Shown: in pieces, positions 14,014 through 21,689 of the stretch
Numbering within the stretch: the first letter of the stretch is position 1
Layout of the letters: every line of letters starts with the position of its first letter
NCBI GenBank assembly: GCA_004555735.1
Contig: SFHH01000020.1
Coordinates: 1-23,208 of the forward strand
Source of the DNA: Acidaminococcus fermentans
Lineage (GTDB): Bacteria > Bacillota_C > Negativicutes > Acidaminococcales > Acidaminococcaceae
Direction of reading: 5' to 3'
Length of the DNA: 23,208 nucleotides
The notes under the pieces: generated by a model
Database searches by the model: none
Seen by the model: only the letters and a program-made list of their open reading frames with translations
What the model was told of the DNA's origin: nothing
Translations under genes and position numbers: made by a program

Positions 14014-15072
14014 ATGTGTAAAAAAGAAATCATGGGCCTGACACGGGAGGAGCTCCAAGGGGAACTGGCCAGCCTGGGCATGAAGAAATTCCGGGCGGAG
14101 CAGGTGTTCCGCTGGCTGTATGAAAAGGCTGCGGTGGATTTTGCCCAGATGAGCAACTTGAGCAAGGAAGCCCGGCAGCAGCTGGCAGACCGGTATACCA
14201 TTGCCACGGCCCAGGTGAAGGTCCTGAAAGAATACAAGTCCCAGGATGGACTGACCCACAAAGTACTCCTGGAACTGACGGACGGCGCCACGGTGGAAAC
14301 GGTGCTGATGCACCATGACTATGGCTACAGCGTGTGCCTGTCGTCCCAGGTGGGTTGTGCGATGAACTGTGCTTTCTGTGCCAGCGGGCTCCATGGCTTT
14401 GTCCGGAACCTGACGGCGGCAGAAATCCTGGCCCAGCTCTACTTCTTCCAGAGCAGGCTCCAGCCCCAGGGAGAACGGGTGAGCCGGGTGGTGGTCATGG
14501 GCAGCGGAGAACCTATGCTGAACTTGGAAAACGTGCTCAAGGCCCTGGATATCCTCCACAGTGACCGGGGCCAGTGCATCGGCTATCGGAATATGACAGT
14601 TTCCACTTGCGGGGTGGTGCCGGGGATCAAGGAACTGACGGCACAGGGCCGAAACATCAACCTGGCCATTTCTCTGCATGGAGCTTCCCAGGAACTGCGG
14701 AACCGGCTGATGCCCATCAATCGGAAATATCCCTATCCGGACGTGATCCAGGCAGCGGATGCCTATGAAAAGAGCAATGGCCGCCAGGTCATGTATGAAT
14801 ATATCCTCCTGGCAGGGATCAATGACCGGCCAGAAGATGCCCGGCGTCTGGCAGATGCCCTGGAGCACAAGGAATGTGTCATCAACCTGATCCCGGCCAA
14901 TCCAGTCCCGGAAAAGGGGTTTGCCCGTCCCAGCGATGGGGCCGTGGACCGGTTCTTTCAGCTGCTGAAGAAACGCAGGCTGAATGTGACCGTCCGGAAA
15001 GAAATGGGAAAGGACATCAATGCGGCCTGCGGCCAGCTGCGGGCCAGTGCATTAAAGGAGGCACAGGAATAA
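14014..15072 (+). CDS. rlmN: 23S rRNA (A2503-C2) / tRNA (A37-C2) methyltransferase, radical SAM
   Basis: A 352-aa radical-SAM enzyme that methylates C2 of A2503 in 23S rRNA and, in many bacteria, A37 of tRNAs. The Fe-S cluster ligands are Cys115, Cys119 and Cys122 in GCAMNCAFCASG. GSGEPMLN (SAM-binding GEP motif) follows, and the methyl-carrying Cys339 is in NAACGQL. An N-terminal RNA-recognition part covers about residues 1-95 (RAEQVFRWLYEKAAVDFAQM). The start is uncertain: ATG at 14014 has little ribosome-site complementarity, and ATG at 14032 (MGLTREEL) is an alternative. It abuts the phosphatase gene with no gap. Confidence 0.96.
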   Translation: MCKKEIMGLTREELQGELASLGMKKFRAEQVFRWLYEKAAVDFAQMSNLSKEARQQLADRYTIATAQVKVLKEYKSQDGLTHKVLLELTDGATVETVLMHHDYGYSVCLSSQVGCAMNCAFCASGLHGFVRNLTAAEILAQLYFFQSRLQPQGERVSRVVVMGSGEPMLNLENVLKALDILHSDRGQCIGYRNMTVSTCGVVPGIKELTAQGRNINLAISLHGASQELRNRLMPINRKYPYPDVIQAADAYEKSNGRQVMYEYILLAGINDRPEDARRLADALEHKECVINLIPANPVPEKGFARPSDGAVDRFFQLLKKRRLNVTVRKEMGKDINAACGQLRASALKEAQE

Positions 15073-15804
15073 ATGATAGCAGTGAGCCGGACCAACCGGG
15101 GAATGGTGCGTCCCAATAATGAGGACAGCATCCTGGTACGGGAACCGGATCTGTATGCCATTGCCGATGGCATGGGCGGAGCAGATGCGGGGGAAGTAGC
15201 CAGCTATGAAGCGGTCCACCAGCTGAGCCGTCTGGATTTGTCAGGACTGCAGAGAAAGGAAATCCTTCCATTTTTGGAACGGAGCATCCAGAATATCAAT
15301 AAAAAAATCTGGGGACTTTCCCAGGAAAAGGAAAATTTCACCGGGATGGGGACGACCTTGACGGCAGTCTATCTGCCCACGCCCCACAGTGCTTTTGTGG
15401 CCCATGTGGGAGACAGCCGGATCTACGTATGGCAGGAGGGGACGCTGCGCCAGGTGACCAGTGACCACAGTTATGTGGCAGAATTGGTGCGGCAGAAACA
15501 GATGACCCCAGAAGAAGCGGAAGCCTCTTCCCAGAAGCACATGATCACCCGGGCCATCGGAGTGGATCCTCAGGTCCAAGTGGATACCTTTGAGATCCTG
15601 TTGGACGGAGCCCAGAAGCTCCTGATCTGTTCCGATGGACTGACCAATATGATCTCCGAAGCGGAAATCGAACGGATCCTGGGAGACCGGAACCTGGAAA
15701 GAATGGCGGATGGACTGATGAACGGAGCCATGACCGCTGGCGGCGACGATAATATCTCATTCATTGTCATTGATCTGGAGGCTGCAGAATGGAAGGTAGA
15801 ATAA
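15073..15804 (+). CDS. stp: PP2C-type Ser/Thr protein phosphatase (Stp/PrpC)
   Basis: A 243-aa Mg/Mn-dependent phosphatase that reverses phosphorylation by the kinase encoded next to it. Metal-binding motifs appear in order: RPNNEDS (Asp18), ADGMGGADAGE (Asp32), GDSRIYVW, SDGLTNMI (Asp188) and GGDDNIS (Asp225, Asp226). AAGGAGG inside the end of rlmN (15055-15061) supports the ATG directly after the rlmN stop. It overlaps prkC by 16 nt, a strong coupling seen in many Firmicutes, where the pair controls cell-wall growth, dormancy exit and ribosome factors. Confidence 0.96.
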   Translation: MIAVSRTNRGMVRPNNEDSILVREPDLYAIADGMGGADAGEVASYEAVHQLSRLDLSGLQRKEILPFLERSIQNINKKIWGLSQEKENFTGMGTTLTAVYLPTPHSAFVAHVGDSRIYVWQEGTLRQVTSDHSYVAELVRQKQMTPEEAEASSQKHMITRAIGVDPQVQVDTFEILLDGAQKLLICSDGLTNMISEAEIERILGDRNLERMADGLMNGAMTAGGDDNISFIVIDLEAAEWKVE

Positions 15805-17762
15805 CACTGAATGGCCGCTATGAAATCATTGACAAAATCGGCGGAGGCGGCATGGCCGAAGTGTTCCATGGCTATGATACGGTCCTCCATCGGGATGTGG
15901 GCATCAAGATCCTCCGGGATCAGTTCATCCAGGATAAGCAGTTCGTAGCCCGGTTCCGTCAGGAAGCCTGCAATGCAGCCTGCCTGTCCCACCCCAATAT
16001 CGTCAATATCTATGACAGCGGCAATGAAAATGACATTTACTATATCGTCATGGAATATGTGGTGGGCCGTTCCCTGAAGGAAGTGATCGAAGAGAACGGA
16101 GCCCTGGACTATAAGACAGCGGTCCGGTATGCGATCGGCATCGCTTCCGCCTTGAAGCAGGCCCATGACCATTCCATCGTCCACTGCGATGTGAAGAGCC
16201 AGAATATCCTCATCGATACCAAAGGAGTACCGAAGATCACGGATTTCGGGATTGCTCGGGCTTTCGGGCAGCCCAGCAATGCATCTGAAAAAAATGTCAT
16301 CGGCTCGGTCTATTATCTTTCGCCGGAACAGGCTGCAGGACAGCCTGTGACCCCCCAATCGGATCTGTATTCCCTGGGGGTGGTGCTGTTCGAGATGCTC
16401 ACGGGGAAGCTGCCCTATGACGGGGATACCCCCTTGGAAGTAGCCCGGATGCACCTGGAGTCCTCCACGCCGTCAGCCCGTCGGTACGATCCGGATATCC
16501 CCTATTATCTGGATAATATCATCACCAAGGCCCTGGCCAAGAATCCTCGGCTGCGGTATGCTACGGCGGATGATTTCCTGATGGATCTGAAGCATGCCCA
16601 GACCCATCTCCTGGGGGATACGGGGCTGGATGAGGATGCCTGGACACAGCCTCGGAAGAAGCCTGTCAGCGATGAAACCATGGTCATCAGCAAAAGCGAT
16701 ATGCTGGATGGGCTGCTCCAGTCCCAGAATGCGGAAGCAGCGGGGCACCATCCCGGGGAAGGACCCGGAAAGCGGGAACATGGGGAAACACCGGAGAAGG
16801 AGACATGGCTGGACCGGTATGGAAAAAAGAAACTGCTGGCCTTCTTCCTGGCGGCCATCGTAGTCCTCAGCGGGGTCATCTATGCCATCTTGAGCTATAC
16901 CAGCGGAGATGTGACGGTCCCGGATCTGAAGGGCAAGACCATCGTAGAGGCAGAGGCCATCTTGACCAAGGACAAACTGGGCTACACCCTGACGGAGGAA
17001 TACGACGCCAAGGCGACCCCGGGGGTGATCATCAAACAGAATCCTGCCGCCCACAGCCGGGTCAAGGCCGGACGGAAGATCCATCTGGTGGTCAGCAAGG
17101 GCCCGGAACCCGGTGTGGTGCCGGATTTAAAGAAAAAGACGCTGACGGAAGCTACTGCCATGCTGGAAAAAGCCAAACTGAAAGTGGGGAGCGTTACGGT
17201 GAAGTATGAAGCAGGAGCCCCCAAAGGGACCGTGCTGTCCCAGAGCATAGCGCCCAAACAGAAAGTCAGCGAAGGGACCAGCGTGGACCTGGTGGTGAAT
17301 ATCAGCGGGAACCAGACGGTGGTGCCCAGCCTGGACGGGATGAGTTTGACGGAAGCCAGGAACCAGCTGAATCATATGGGCCTGACGATTGGCAGCATCC
17401 AGACGGCAGAAAGCGACAAGGCAAAGGATACGGTCCTGTCCAGCGATCCCGGCAGCGGGTCCGTACTGGATAAGGGATCCGCCGTGAGTCTGGTGGTTTC
17501 TGCTGGCAAGAAGGAAGAAAAGAAAAATCGGAGCACTTCCGGCAGCAGCGGAGGCAGTACCCGGACCATCGGCTATACTGTCCCCGGCAGCGGCAGTGCA
17601 AAGAATGTCAAGATCATCGTTTCTGATGACAGCAGTACCCGGACCATCTTCTCGGATGCGGTAGCCCCTGGGACCCGGATCACCCGGACGGTGAATGTGG
17701 GATCCGGAGCCAGCGTCCAGATCTATGTGAACGGTGAATTGGCGGAGGATAAAGCCCTGTGA
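15789..17762 (+). CDS. prkC: PASTA-domain eukaryotic-type Ser/Thr protein kinase
   Basis: A 657-aa membrane kinase. Cytoplasmic kinase domain ~9-275: glycine loop IGGGGMAEVF (from ~18), Lys40 in VGIKIL, catalytic loop HCDVKSQNIL (132-141), DFG at 152-154, and YLSPEQA activation segment end. A linker and one TM helix (LLAFFLAAIVVLSGVIYAIL, ~347-366) lead to three extracytoplasmic PASTA repeats (~374-440, 440-507, 508-577) that in this family bind muropeptides. A Ser/Gly-rich linker and ~65-residue C-terminal module follow. Oddity: the usual HRD is HCD (non-RD) and the following Pro is Ser; Asp134 and Lys136 are kept, so activity is likely. RsgA is a known substrate of such kinases elsewhere, and rsgA follows here. 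Confidence 0.96.
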   Translation: MEGRITLNGRYEIIDKIGGGGMAEVFHGYDTVLHRDVGIKILRDQFIQDKQFVARFRQEACNAACLSHPNIVNIYDSGNENDIYYIVMEYVVGRSLKEVIEENGALDYKTAVRYAIGIASALKQAHDHSIVHCDVKSQNILIDTKGVPKITDFGIARAFGQPSNASEKNVIGSVYYLSPEQAAGQPVTPQSDLYSLGVVLFEMLTGKLPYDGDTPLEVARMHLESSTPSARRYDPDIPYYLDNIITKALAKNPRLRYATADDFLMDLKHAQTHLLGDTGLDEDAWTQPRKKPVSDETMVISKSDMLDGLLQSQNAEAAGHHPGEGPGKREHGETPEKETWLDRYGKKKLLAFFLAAIVVLSGVIYAILSYTSGDVTVPDLKGKTIVEAEAILTKDKLGYTLTEEYDAKATPGVIIKQNPAAHSRVKAGRKIHLVVSKGPEPGVVPDLKKKTLTEATAMLEKAKLKVGSVTVKYEAGAPKGTVLSQSIAPKQKVSEGTSVDLVVNISGNQTVVPSLDGMSLTEARNQLNHMGLTIGSIQTAESDKAKDTVLSSDPGSGSVLDKGSAVSLVVSAGKKEEKKNRSTSGSSGGSTRTIGYTVPGSGSAKNVKIIVSDDSSTRTIFSDAVAPGTRITRTVNVGSGASVQIYVNGELAEDKAL

Positions 17763-18646
17763 GTACAGCAACTGGGAGAATCATCAAGACCTATAACGGG
17801 TATTATTATGTAGCCGGAGACGACGGGCAGCTTTATACCTGCAAGGTGAAAGGGCGGATGAAGCAGAGACGGTTCATCATGGCAGCCGGGGACCGGGTGG
17901 AACTGGAGACCCAGGGTACGGAGGGGATGATCCGGGAAATCCTGCCCCGGCAGAATCTGCTCCAGCGGCCCCTGGTGGCCAATCTGGACTGTCTGATGGC
18001 GGTCTTTGCCTGCGGAGACCCTGATCCCAGCTTCCTGTTGGTGGACAAACTGCTGGCTCTGGCTGAAGCCGCCGGTATTCCGGCTGCCCTGGTCCTCAAT
18101 AAGGAAGACCTGGCCCCGGAAGGCTTGCTGGAACAGTTCCAATCCATCTATGGGGCCTTGGGATACTCGGTATTTCCCATCCAGGCTCGAGAGGGATTGG
18201 GACTGGAACCGATCCTGGAACAGATCCAGGGGAAGACGGTGGCTTTCGGGGGTCCCTCCGGGGCAGGGAAATCTACCTTGCTGAACCATCTGGACCCGTC
18301 CCTCACCTTGAAGACCGGCCATGTGAGCAGTAAAATCGGCCGTGGACGCCATACCACCCGGTTTGCCGAACTGCTGCCTTTTGCCGGGGGCTACATTGTG
18401 GATACCCCGGGTTTTGGGAATATCGACCTGTCGGAATTGGACATGGCATCGGCGGCAGACGGGTTCCGGGAAATCCGGGCTCGGGAAGGCCATTGCCGGT
18501 TTACCGGATGTTCCCATACCCATGAACCCGACTGTGAAGTCAAAGCGGCGGTGGAACGGGGCGAAATCGCTTCCAGCCGCTATGCTTCCTATTGTACGAT
18601 CCGTCAAGAACTGGCGGATGCCAAGAAAAGAGGAAAGAGATCATGA
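17759..18646 (+). CDS. rsgA: Small-subunit ribosome biogenesis GTPase RsgA, GTG start
   Basis: A 295-aa circularly permuted GTPase that checks late 30S assembly. An OB-fold comes first (~1-70), then GTPase motifs in permuted order: G4 NKED (114-117), G1 GGPSGAGKST (164-173) and G3 DTPGFG (215-220). A C-terminal zinc knuckle uses Cys246, Cys251, His253 and Cys259 (CRFTGCSHTHEPDC). It starts at GTG (17759), overlapping the prkC stop by GTGA, with GGAGG at 17744-17748; the first residues STATGRIIKTYNGYYYV match the family. Its place after prkC and before rpe is the common Firmicute order. It overlaps rpe by ATGA. Confidence 0.97.
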   Translation: MSTATGRIIKTYNGYYYVAGDDGQLYTCKVKGRMKQRRFIMAAGDRVELETQGTEGMIREILPRQNLLQRPLVANLDCLMAVFACGDPDPSFLLVDKLLALAEAAGIPAALVLNKEDLAPEGLLEQFQSIYGALGYSVFPIQAREGLGLEPILEQIQGKTVAFGGPSGAGKSTLLNHLDPSLTLKTGHVSSKIGRGRHTTRFAELLPFAGGYIVDTPGFGNIDLSELDMASAADGFREIRAREGHCRFTGCSHTHEPDCEVKAAVERGEIASSRYASYCTIRQELADAKKRGKRS

Positions 18647-19284
18647 CCATCATTGCACCTTCTATTTTGTCTTCTGACTTTTCCCGCCTGGGAGAAGAAG
18701 TGGCCCGTATCCAGGATGCGGGGGCTGACTGGTGCCATATCGATGTAATGGACGGTCAGTTCGTCCCCAACCTGACATTTGGGGCACCTGTCGTCAAATG
18801 CCTGCGGAAACGGACGGAGATGTTCTTTGACTGCCATCTGATGGTGGAGAATCCGGAGAACTATGTGGACAGTTTTGCCACGGCAGGAGCTGACCTGCTC
18901 TGTGTCCATGCGGAAGCCACCCATCATCTCCACCGGCTGATCCAGACTATCCACAGCAAGGGAATCCAGGCCGGCGTGGCACTGAATCCGGCTACCCCCC
19001 TGTGCCAGATCGAGGAAATCCTGCCTGATGCAGATATGATCCTGATCATGAGTGTGAACCCCGGCTTCGGCGGCCAGAAATTCATCCCAGCTAGTGTAGA
19101 TAAGATCCGCCGGCTGAAGCAGATGATCCGGGAACGGGATCTGAAAACGCTGATCGAAGTAGACGGCGGGGTCAACGGTGAAACTGCCAAAGCCTGCCGG
19201 GAAGCGGGCGCTGATGTACTGGTGGCGGGATCCTTTGTCTTTGGGGCCCCGGATATGCAGGAAGCGGTCACTGCCCTGCGGTAA
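18643..19284 (+). CDS. rpe: Ribulose-phosphate 3-epimerase
   Basis: A 213-aa TIM-barrel enzyme interconverting ribulose 5-phosphate and xylulose 5-phosphate in the pentose phosphate pathway. Family motifs: APSILSSDFSRLGEE, metal-binding HIDVMDGQFVPNLTFG (His32, Asp34), CHLMVENPE (His65), MSVNPGFGGQKFIP and EVDGGVNGET (Asp174). I chose the ATG at 18643, which overlaps rsgA by ATGA and has GAGGAAAGAG upstream, over an ATG 51 nt earlier that lies inside rsgA. Metabolically unrelated to its neighbours, but its place after rsgA is a familiar Firmicute arrangement. Confidence 0.97.
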   Translation: MTIIAPSILSSDFSRLGEEVARIQDAGADWCHIDVMDGQFVPNLTFGAPVVKCLRKRTEMFFDCHLMVENPENYVDSFATAGADLLCVHAEATHHLHRLIQTIHSKGIQAGVALNPATPLCQIEEILPDADMILIMSVNPGFGGQKFIPASVDKIRRLKQMIRERDLKTLIEVDGGVNGETAKACREAGADVLVAGSFVFGAPDMQEAVTALR

Positions 19285-19288
19285 GACC

Positions 19289-20611
19289 ATGAGAGCCTAT
19301 CTGCAGAAACACCGGGGAAAAATCAAAGGTGCCCTGCTCTGCGTACTGGCCAGCGTCCTAGTGATGGCGTGGCTGGCCTATATTGCCAGTATCCACGCGG
19401 CCCAGATCTTCAACCGGGAAATGGCCAAACAGCATTTCTTTGACGGGACCATTACCGTGGAGCGGCTGACGGCTACACCCCTGGGACATGTGCGCTTTGA
19501 AAACTTGGAATGGAAGGGCAGCCATGACGGGAACCGCGTGTTCATTCCCAGCGGGTCTTTCCAGGTGAAACCGTTGGATATTGTCTTGAAGCAAATCAGC
19601 ACTCGGACCATCCAGGAACTGGAATTGAATGAGGCTGAAATCAATGTGACTTTCACGGAACATATGCATATCCGAGGAATCCGGGCAGCAGAGCTGCCTC
19701 AGCCGGCGGCCCAGAAGGGGAAAAAGAAAAAGTTCGACATCAAGCTGAAAAATGTGGATGCCCGAGTAAAGCTGAACCACTGCCGGATGACCGCACACTA
19801 CAGACAGCGGATCCATACCTTCCAAGATGTGAATGCGGACCTTCGCTACAACAGCAGCGACCGGCTGACCATTGATTTTTCCACCGGGGAACTGGGAGGG
19901 ACCCTGGAAGGGAAAGGAGTGGACATCCAGGGCAGTGTGGATCTGAAGCCTCCGGTTTCTACCTATGACCTGAAACTGGGCATCAAGGAACTGAATCCTT
20001 CTTCCTTGGGGACGGGACTGAATATCCGGGAACGGGTGACAGCCAGTGCCAGTGTAACGGGAGACTTGCCTGCACCAGTGATCGTGGGTGAGCTGTACAT
20101 GCCAGATCTGAATCTGCCGGGACTGAAATTCACGAATGTCAAAGGGAATTTCAAATACGAAGACGGGTACATCGATGCCCAGAATGTGACGGCGGATATC
20201 TTTGAGGGCAAATGCGATGCCCGGGGTGGATTCAATATCGATACCAAAGCCTATACTGTCAATGTCATGGGCCATGATCTCCACAGCGAAGACGCCACCA
20301 ACATCCCTTATTTCCGGACGCTGGTGCAGCTGGATTTGAAAATGCTCTGTGATGGAGACAACCGGTCCACCCTGACCTACGGGTCTTTTTATTCGGGCAA
20401 GGGAATCTACGCCATCATCAAATTCAACTCCATCAAGGGGACGTTTTCCAACCAGTACAAGCAGCTGAAGTTCAGTGATGTGGAAATCAAATCGGATGGG
20501 GGCGATATCGTGGCACCTCATTTCGAATTGGTGGATGGAAAACTGCGGATGGGAGATCTGTATTATGTGGCCCCGGGAGGGGGACGAGCAAGGATTCACT
20601 TTTTCAGTTGA
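19289..20611 (+). CDS. AsmA-like envelope protein (single N-terminal TM, beta-rich)
   Basis: A 440-aa protein of unknown precise function. It starts with basic residues and one TM helix (GALLCVLASVLVMAWLAYIA, ~14-33), after which nearly the whole chain would be outside the cytoplasmic membrane. The rest shows repeating amphipathic beta-strand stretches typical of AsmA/TamB/DUF3971-type proteins (GTITVERLTATPLGHVRFEN; LPGLKFTNVKGNFKYEDGYI; a late FSDVEIKSDGGDIVAPHFEL). A Lys-rich segment (~148-155) follows a Pro/Ala linker. Such proteins are linked to lipid movement between inner and outer membrane in diderms, so it supports an outer membrane. The start at 19289 is 4 nt after rpe and has a weak ribosome site. 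It is the last gene before a terminator. Family assignment is from pattern only. Confidence 0.7.
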   Translation: MRAYLQKHRGKIKGALLCVLASVLVMAWLAYIASIHAAQIFNREMAKQHFFDGTITVERLTATPLGHVRFENLEWKGSHDGNRVFIPSGSFQVKPLDIVLKQISTRTIQELELNEAEINVTFTEHMHIRGIRAAELPQPAAQKGKKKKFDIKLKNVDARVKLNHCRMTAHYRQRIHTFQDVNADLRYNSSDRLTIDFSTGELGGTLEGKGVDIQGSVDLKPPVSTYDLKLGIKELNPSSLGTGLNIRERVTASASVTGDLPAPVIVGELYMPDLNLPGLKFTNVKGNFKYEDGYIDAQNVTADIFEGKCDARGGFNIDTKAYTVNVMGHDLHSEDATNIPYFRTLVQLDLKMLCDGDNRSTLTYGSFYSGKGIYAIIKFNSIKGTFSNQYKQLKFSDVEIKSDGGDIVAPHFELVDGKLRMGDLYYVAPGGGRARIHFFS

Positions 20612-20620
20612 ACCAGGGGG

Positions 20621-20671
20621 CTGTTGCCTGCGCAACAGTCTGTCATAAGCGTATGATGACTGACGTATGGC
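20621..20671 (+). repeat. Heptamer-repeat element (copy 2, compact)
   Basis: A hairpin CTGTTGC-CTGC-GCAACAG (20621-20638) is followed by one inverted heptamer GTCATAA (20642-20648), then GC and three degenerate direct heptamers GTATGAT, GACTGAC, GTATGGC (20651-20671). The order matches copy 1 at 10197-10381, but the ~100-bp centre is absent and the arms are shorter. It sits 9 nt after the AsmA-like stop and just before a terminator, the same relative position as copy 1 after priA. Confidence 0.75.
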
Positions 20672-20675
20672 GAAA

Positions 20676-20710
20676 GGGTGTTGCAGGTCACGTGCAACAC
20701 CCCCTTTTTT
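20676..20710 (+). terminator. Terminator closing the def-to-AsmA-like operon
   Basis: GGGTGTTGCA (20676-20685) pairs perfectly with TGCAACACCC (20693-20702), followed by CC and six T's (20705-20710). The GTTGC/GCAAC core again equals that of the neighbouring repeat hairpin. It separates the long operon from the uptake locus. Confidence 0.93.
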
Positions 20711-20731
20711 GAGGTCAAAAGGAGGACGACG

Positions 20732-21688
20732 ATGAAATTGCTGCGGATCCTGGGGATCCTGCTTCTGCTGCTGGCTGCCGGCTGTGGAAGGGCAGCTCCG
20801 GAACCGGGAGGCTATACGGTGGAGGATGTGCGGGGGAAGAGGGTCCAGCTGACCCGGCCGCCTCAAAAGATCTTGACCGATTCCCTCCATCTGGATGAAA
20901 CCCTGCTGACGCTGGTTCCTGCCGAAAAAATGGCGGGAGTATATTATCTGGACCGGGAACCGGGGATCTCCTTTGTGGCGGAAGAGACCAGGGGGATGGA
21001 GCCCGTGCTGCAAGATTATACGCCGGAAACGGTGGCCCGTGTGAAGCCGGATCTGTTCCTGGCTTCTTCCTGGTCCGATCCTGGTCTGATCCAGAAAGTA
21101 GAAGAACTGGGGATCCCGGTGGTAGTCTGCTATGGGCCGGAGAACCTGGAACAGGTACAGAAAAATGTCAGGCTCATAGCGCGGGCTGTGGGAAACCCAG
21201 AAGCCGGGGAGCGGGTGACGGCTCAGATGGAGGAGCGGCTGCAATCCATAGAAACGGTCCTTTCCGGCCTCCAGGAACCGGAACCCGTAGGGATGCTAGT
21301 TTCTCTCATGAGCCGCTATGGAGGCAGCGGTTCGCTGTATGATGACCTGTGCCACCGAGCTCATATCCGCAATGGGTTGGCAGAAGCCGGCCTGAAGAAT
21401 GGACAGCTCCTTACCCGCGAAGCCATTCTCCAGGCCAATCCGGATTTCTTCTTGGTTTCCCTGCCTTACGGAGAGGAACAGGAGGCTTATGAGAGATTCC
21501 AAACCCAGTTTTTCGGAGACCCTTCCCTCCAGACGGTCAAAGGATATGACCGCCGGGTGGCATTGCCGGACCGGTATGTCTATGACGCATCTCCTATGGC
21601 TGTCTATGGCATCCAAGCCCTGGCCAACGGGGCTTACGGAAGGACGCTGTTCGAACGGGGGCCGGAACCGCTGCTGAAAGGATATTGA
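20732..21688 (+). CDS. ABC transporter substrate-binding lipoprotein (BtuF/FecB/HmuT type)
   Basis: A 318-aa lipoprotein. Signal peptide MKLLRILGILLLLLAAGC with lipobox LAAGC (lipidated Cys18). The mature part is a type III (helical-backbone) periplasmic-binding protein: GGYTVEDVRGKRVQLTRPPQ, the LDETLLTLVPAEKMAGVYYL segment, TPETVARVKPDLFLASSW, a long helix around EQVQKNVRLIARAVG, and ANPDFFLVSLPYG. This class binds iron-siderophores, heme or cobalamin; the substrate cannot be told from sequence alone. GGAGG (20721-20725) supports ATG 20732; an ATG at 20678 lies inside the terminator and is rejected. Only 1 nt separates it from the ATPase gene. No clear -10 lies between the terminator and this gene, so its promoter is unresolved. 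Confidence 0.9.
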   Translation: MKLLRILGILLLLLAAGCGRAAPEPGGYTVEDVRGKRVQLTRPPQKILTDSLHLDETLLTLVPAEKMAGVYYLDREPGISFVAEETRGMEPVLQDYTPETVARVKPDLFLASSWSDPGLIQKVEELGIPVVVCYGPENLEQVQKNVRLIARAVGNPEAGERVTAQMEERLQSIETVLSGLQEPEPVGMLVSLMSRYGGSGSLYDDLCHRAHIRNGLAEAGLKNGQLLTREAILQANPDFFLVSLPYGEEQEAYERFQTQFFGDPSLQTVKGYDRRVALPDRYVYDASPMAVYGIQALANGAYGRTLFERGPEPLLKGY

Positions 21689-21689
21689 A

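Noticed and set aside
20678..20731. Upstream start extending the binding lipoprotein by 18 residues
   Set aside because: The extension lies in the terminator and would bury the signal peptide; the ATG at 20732 has a ribosome site and a proper lipoprotein signal.
19358..21244. 628-codon open frame on the minus strand opposite the AsmA-like and binding-protein genes
   Set aside because: It crosses a terminator and two well-supported + strand genes, has no recognizable domain and a His/Gln/Pro-rich composition typical of antisense frames created by codon bias.
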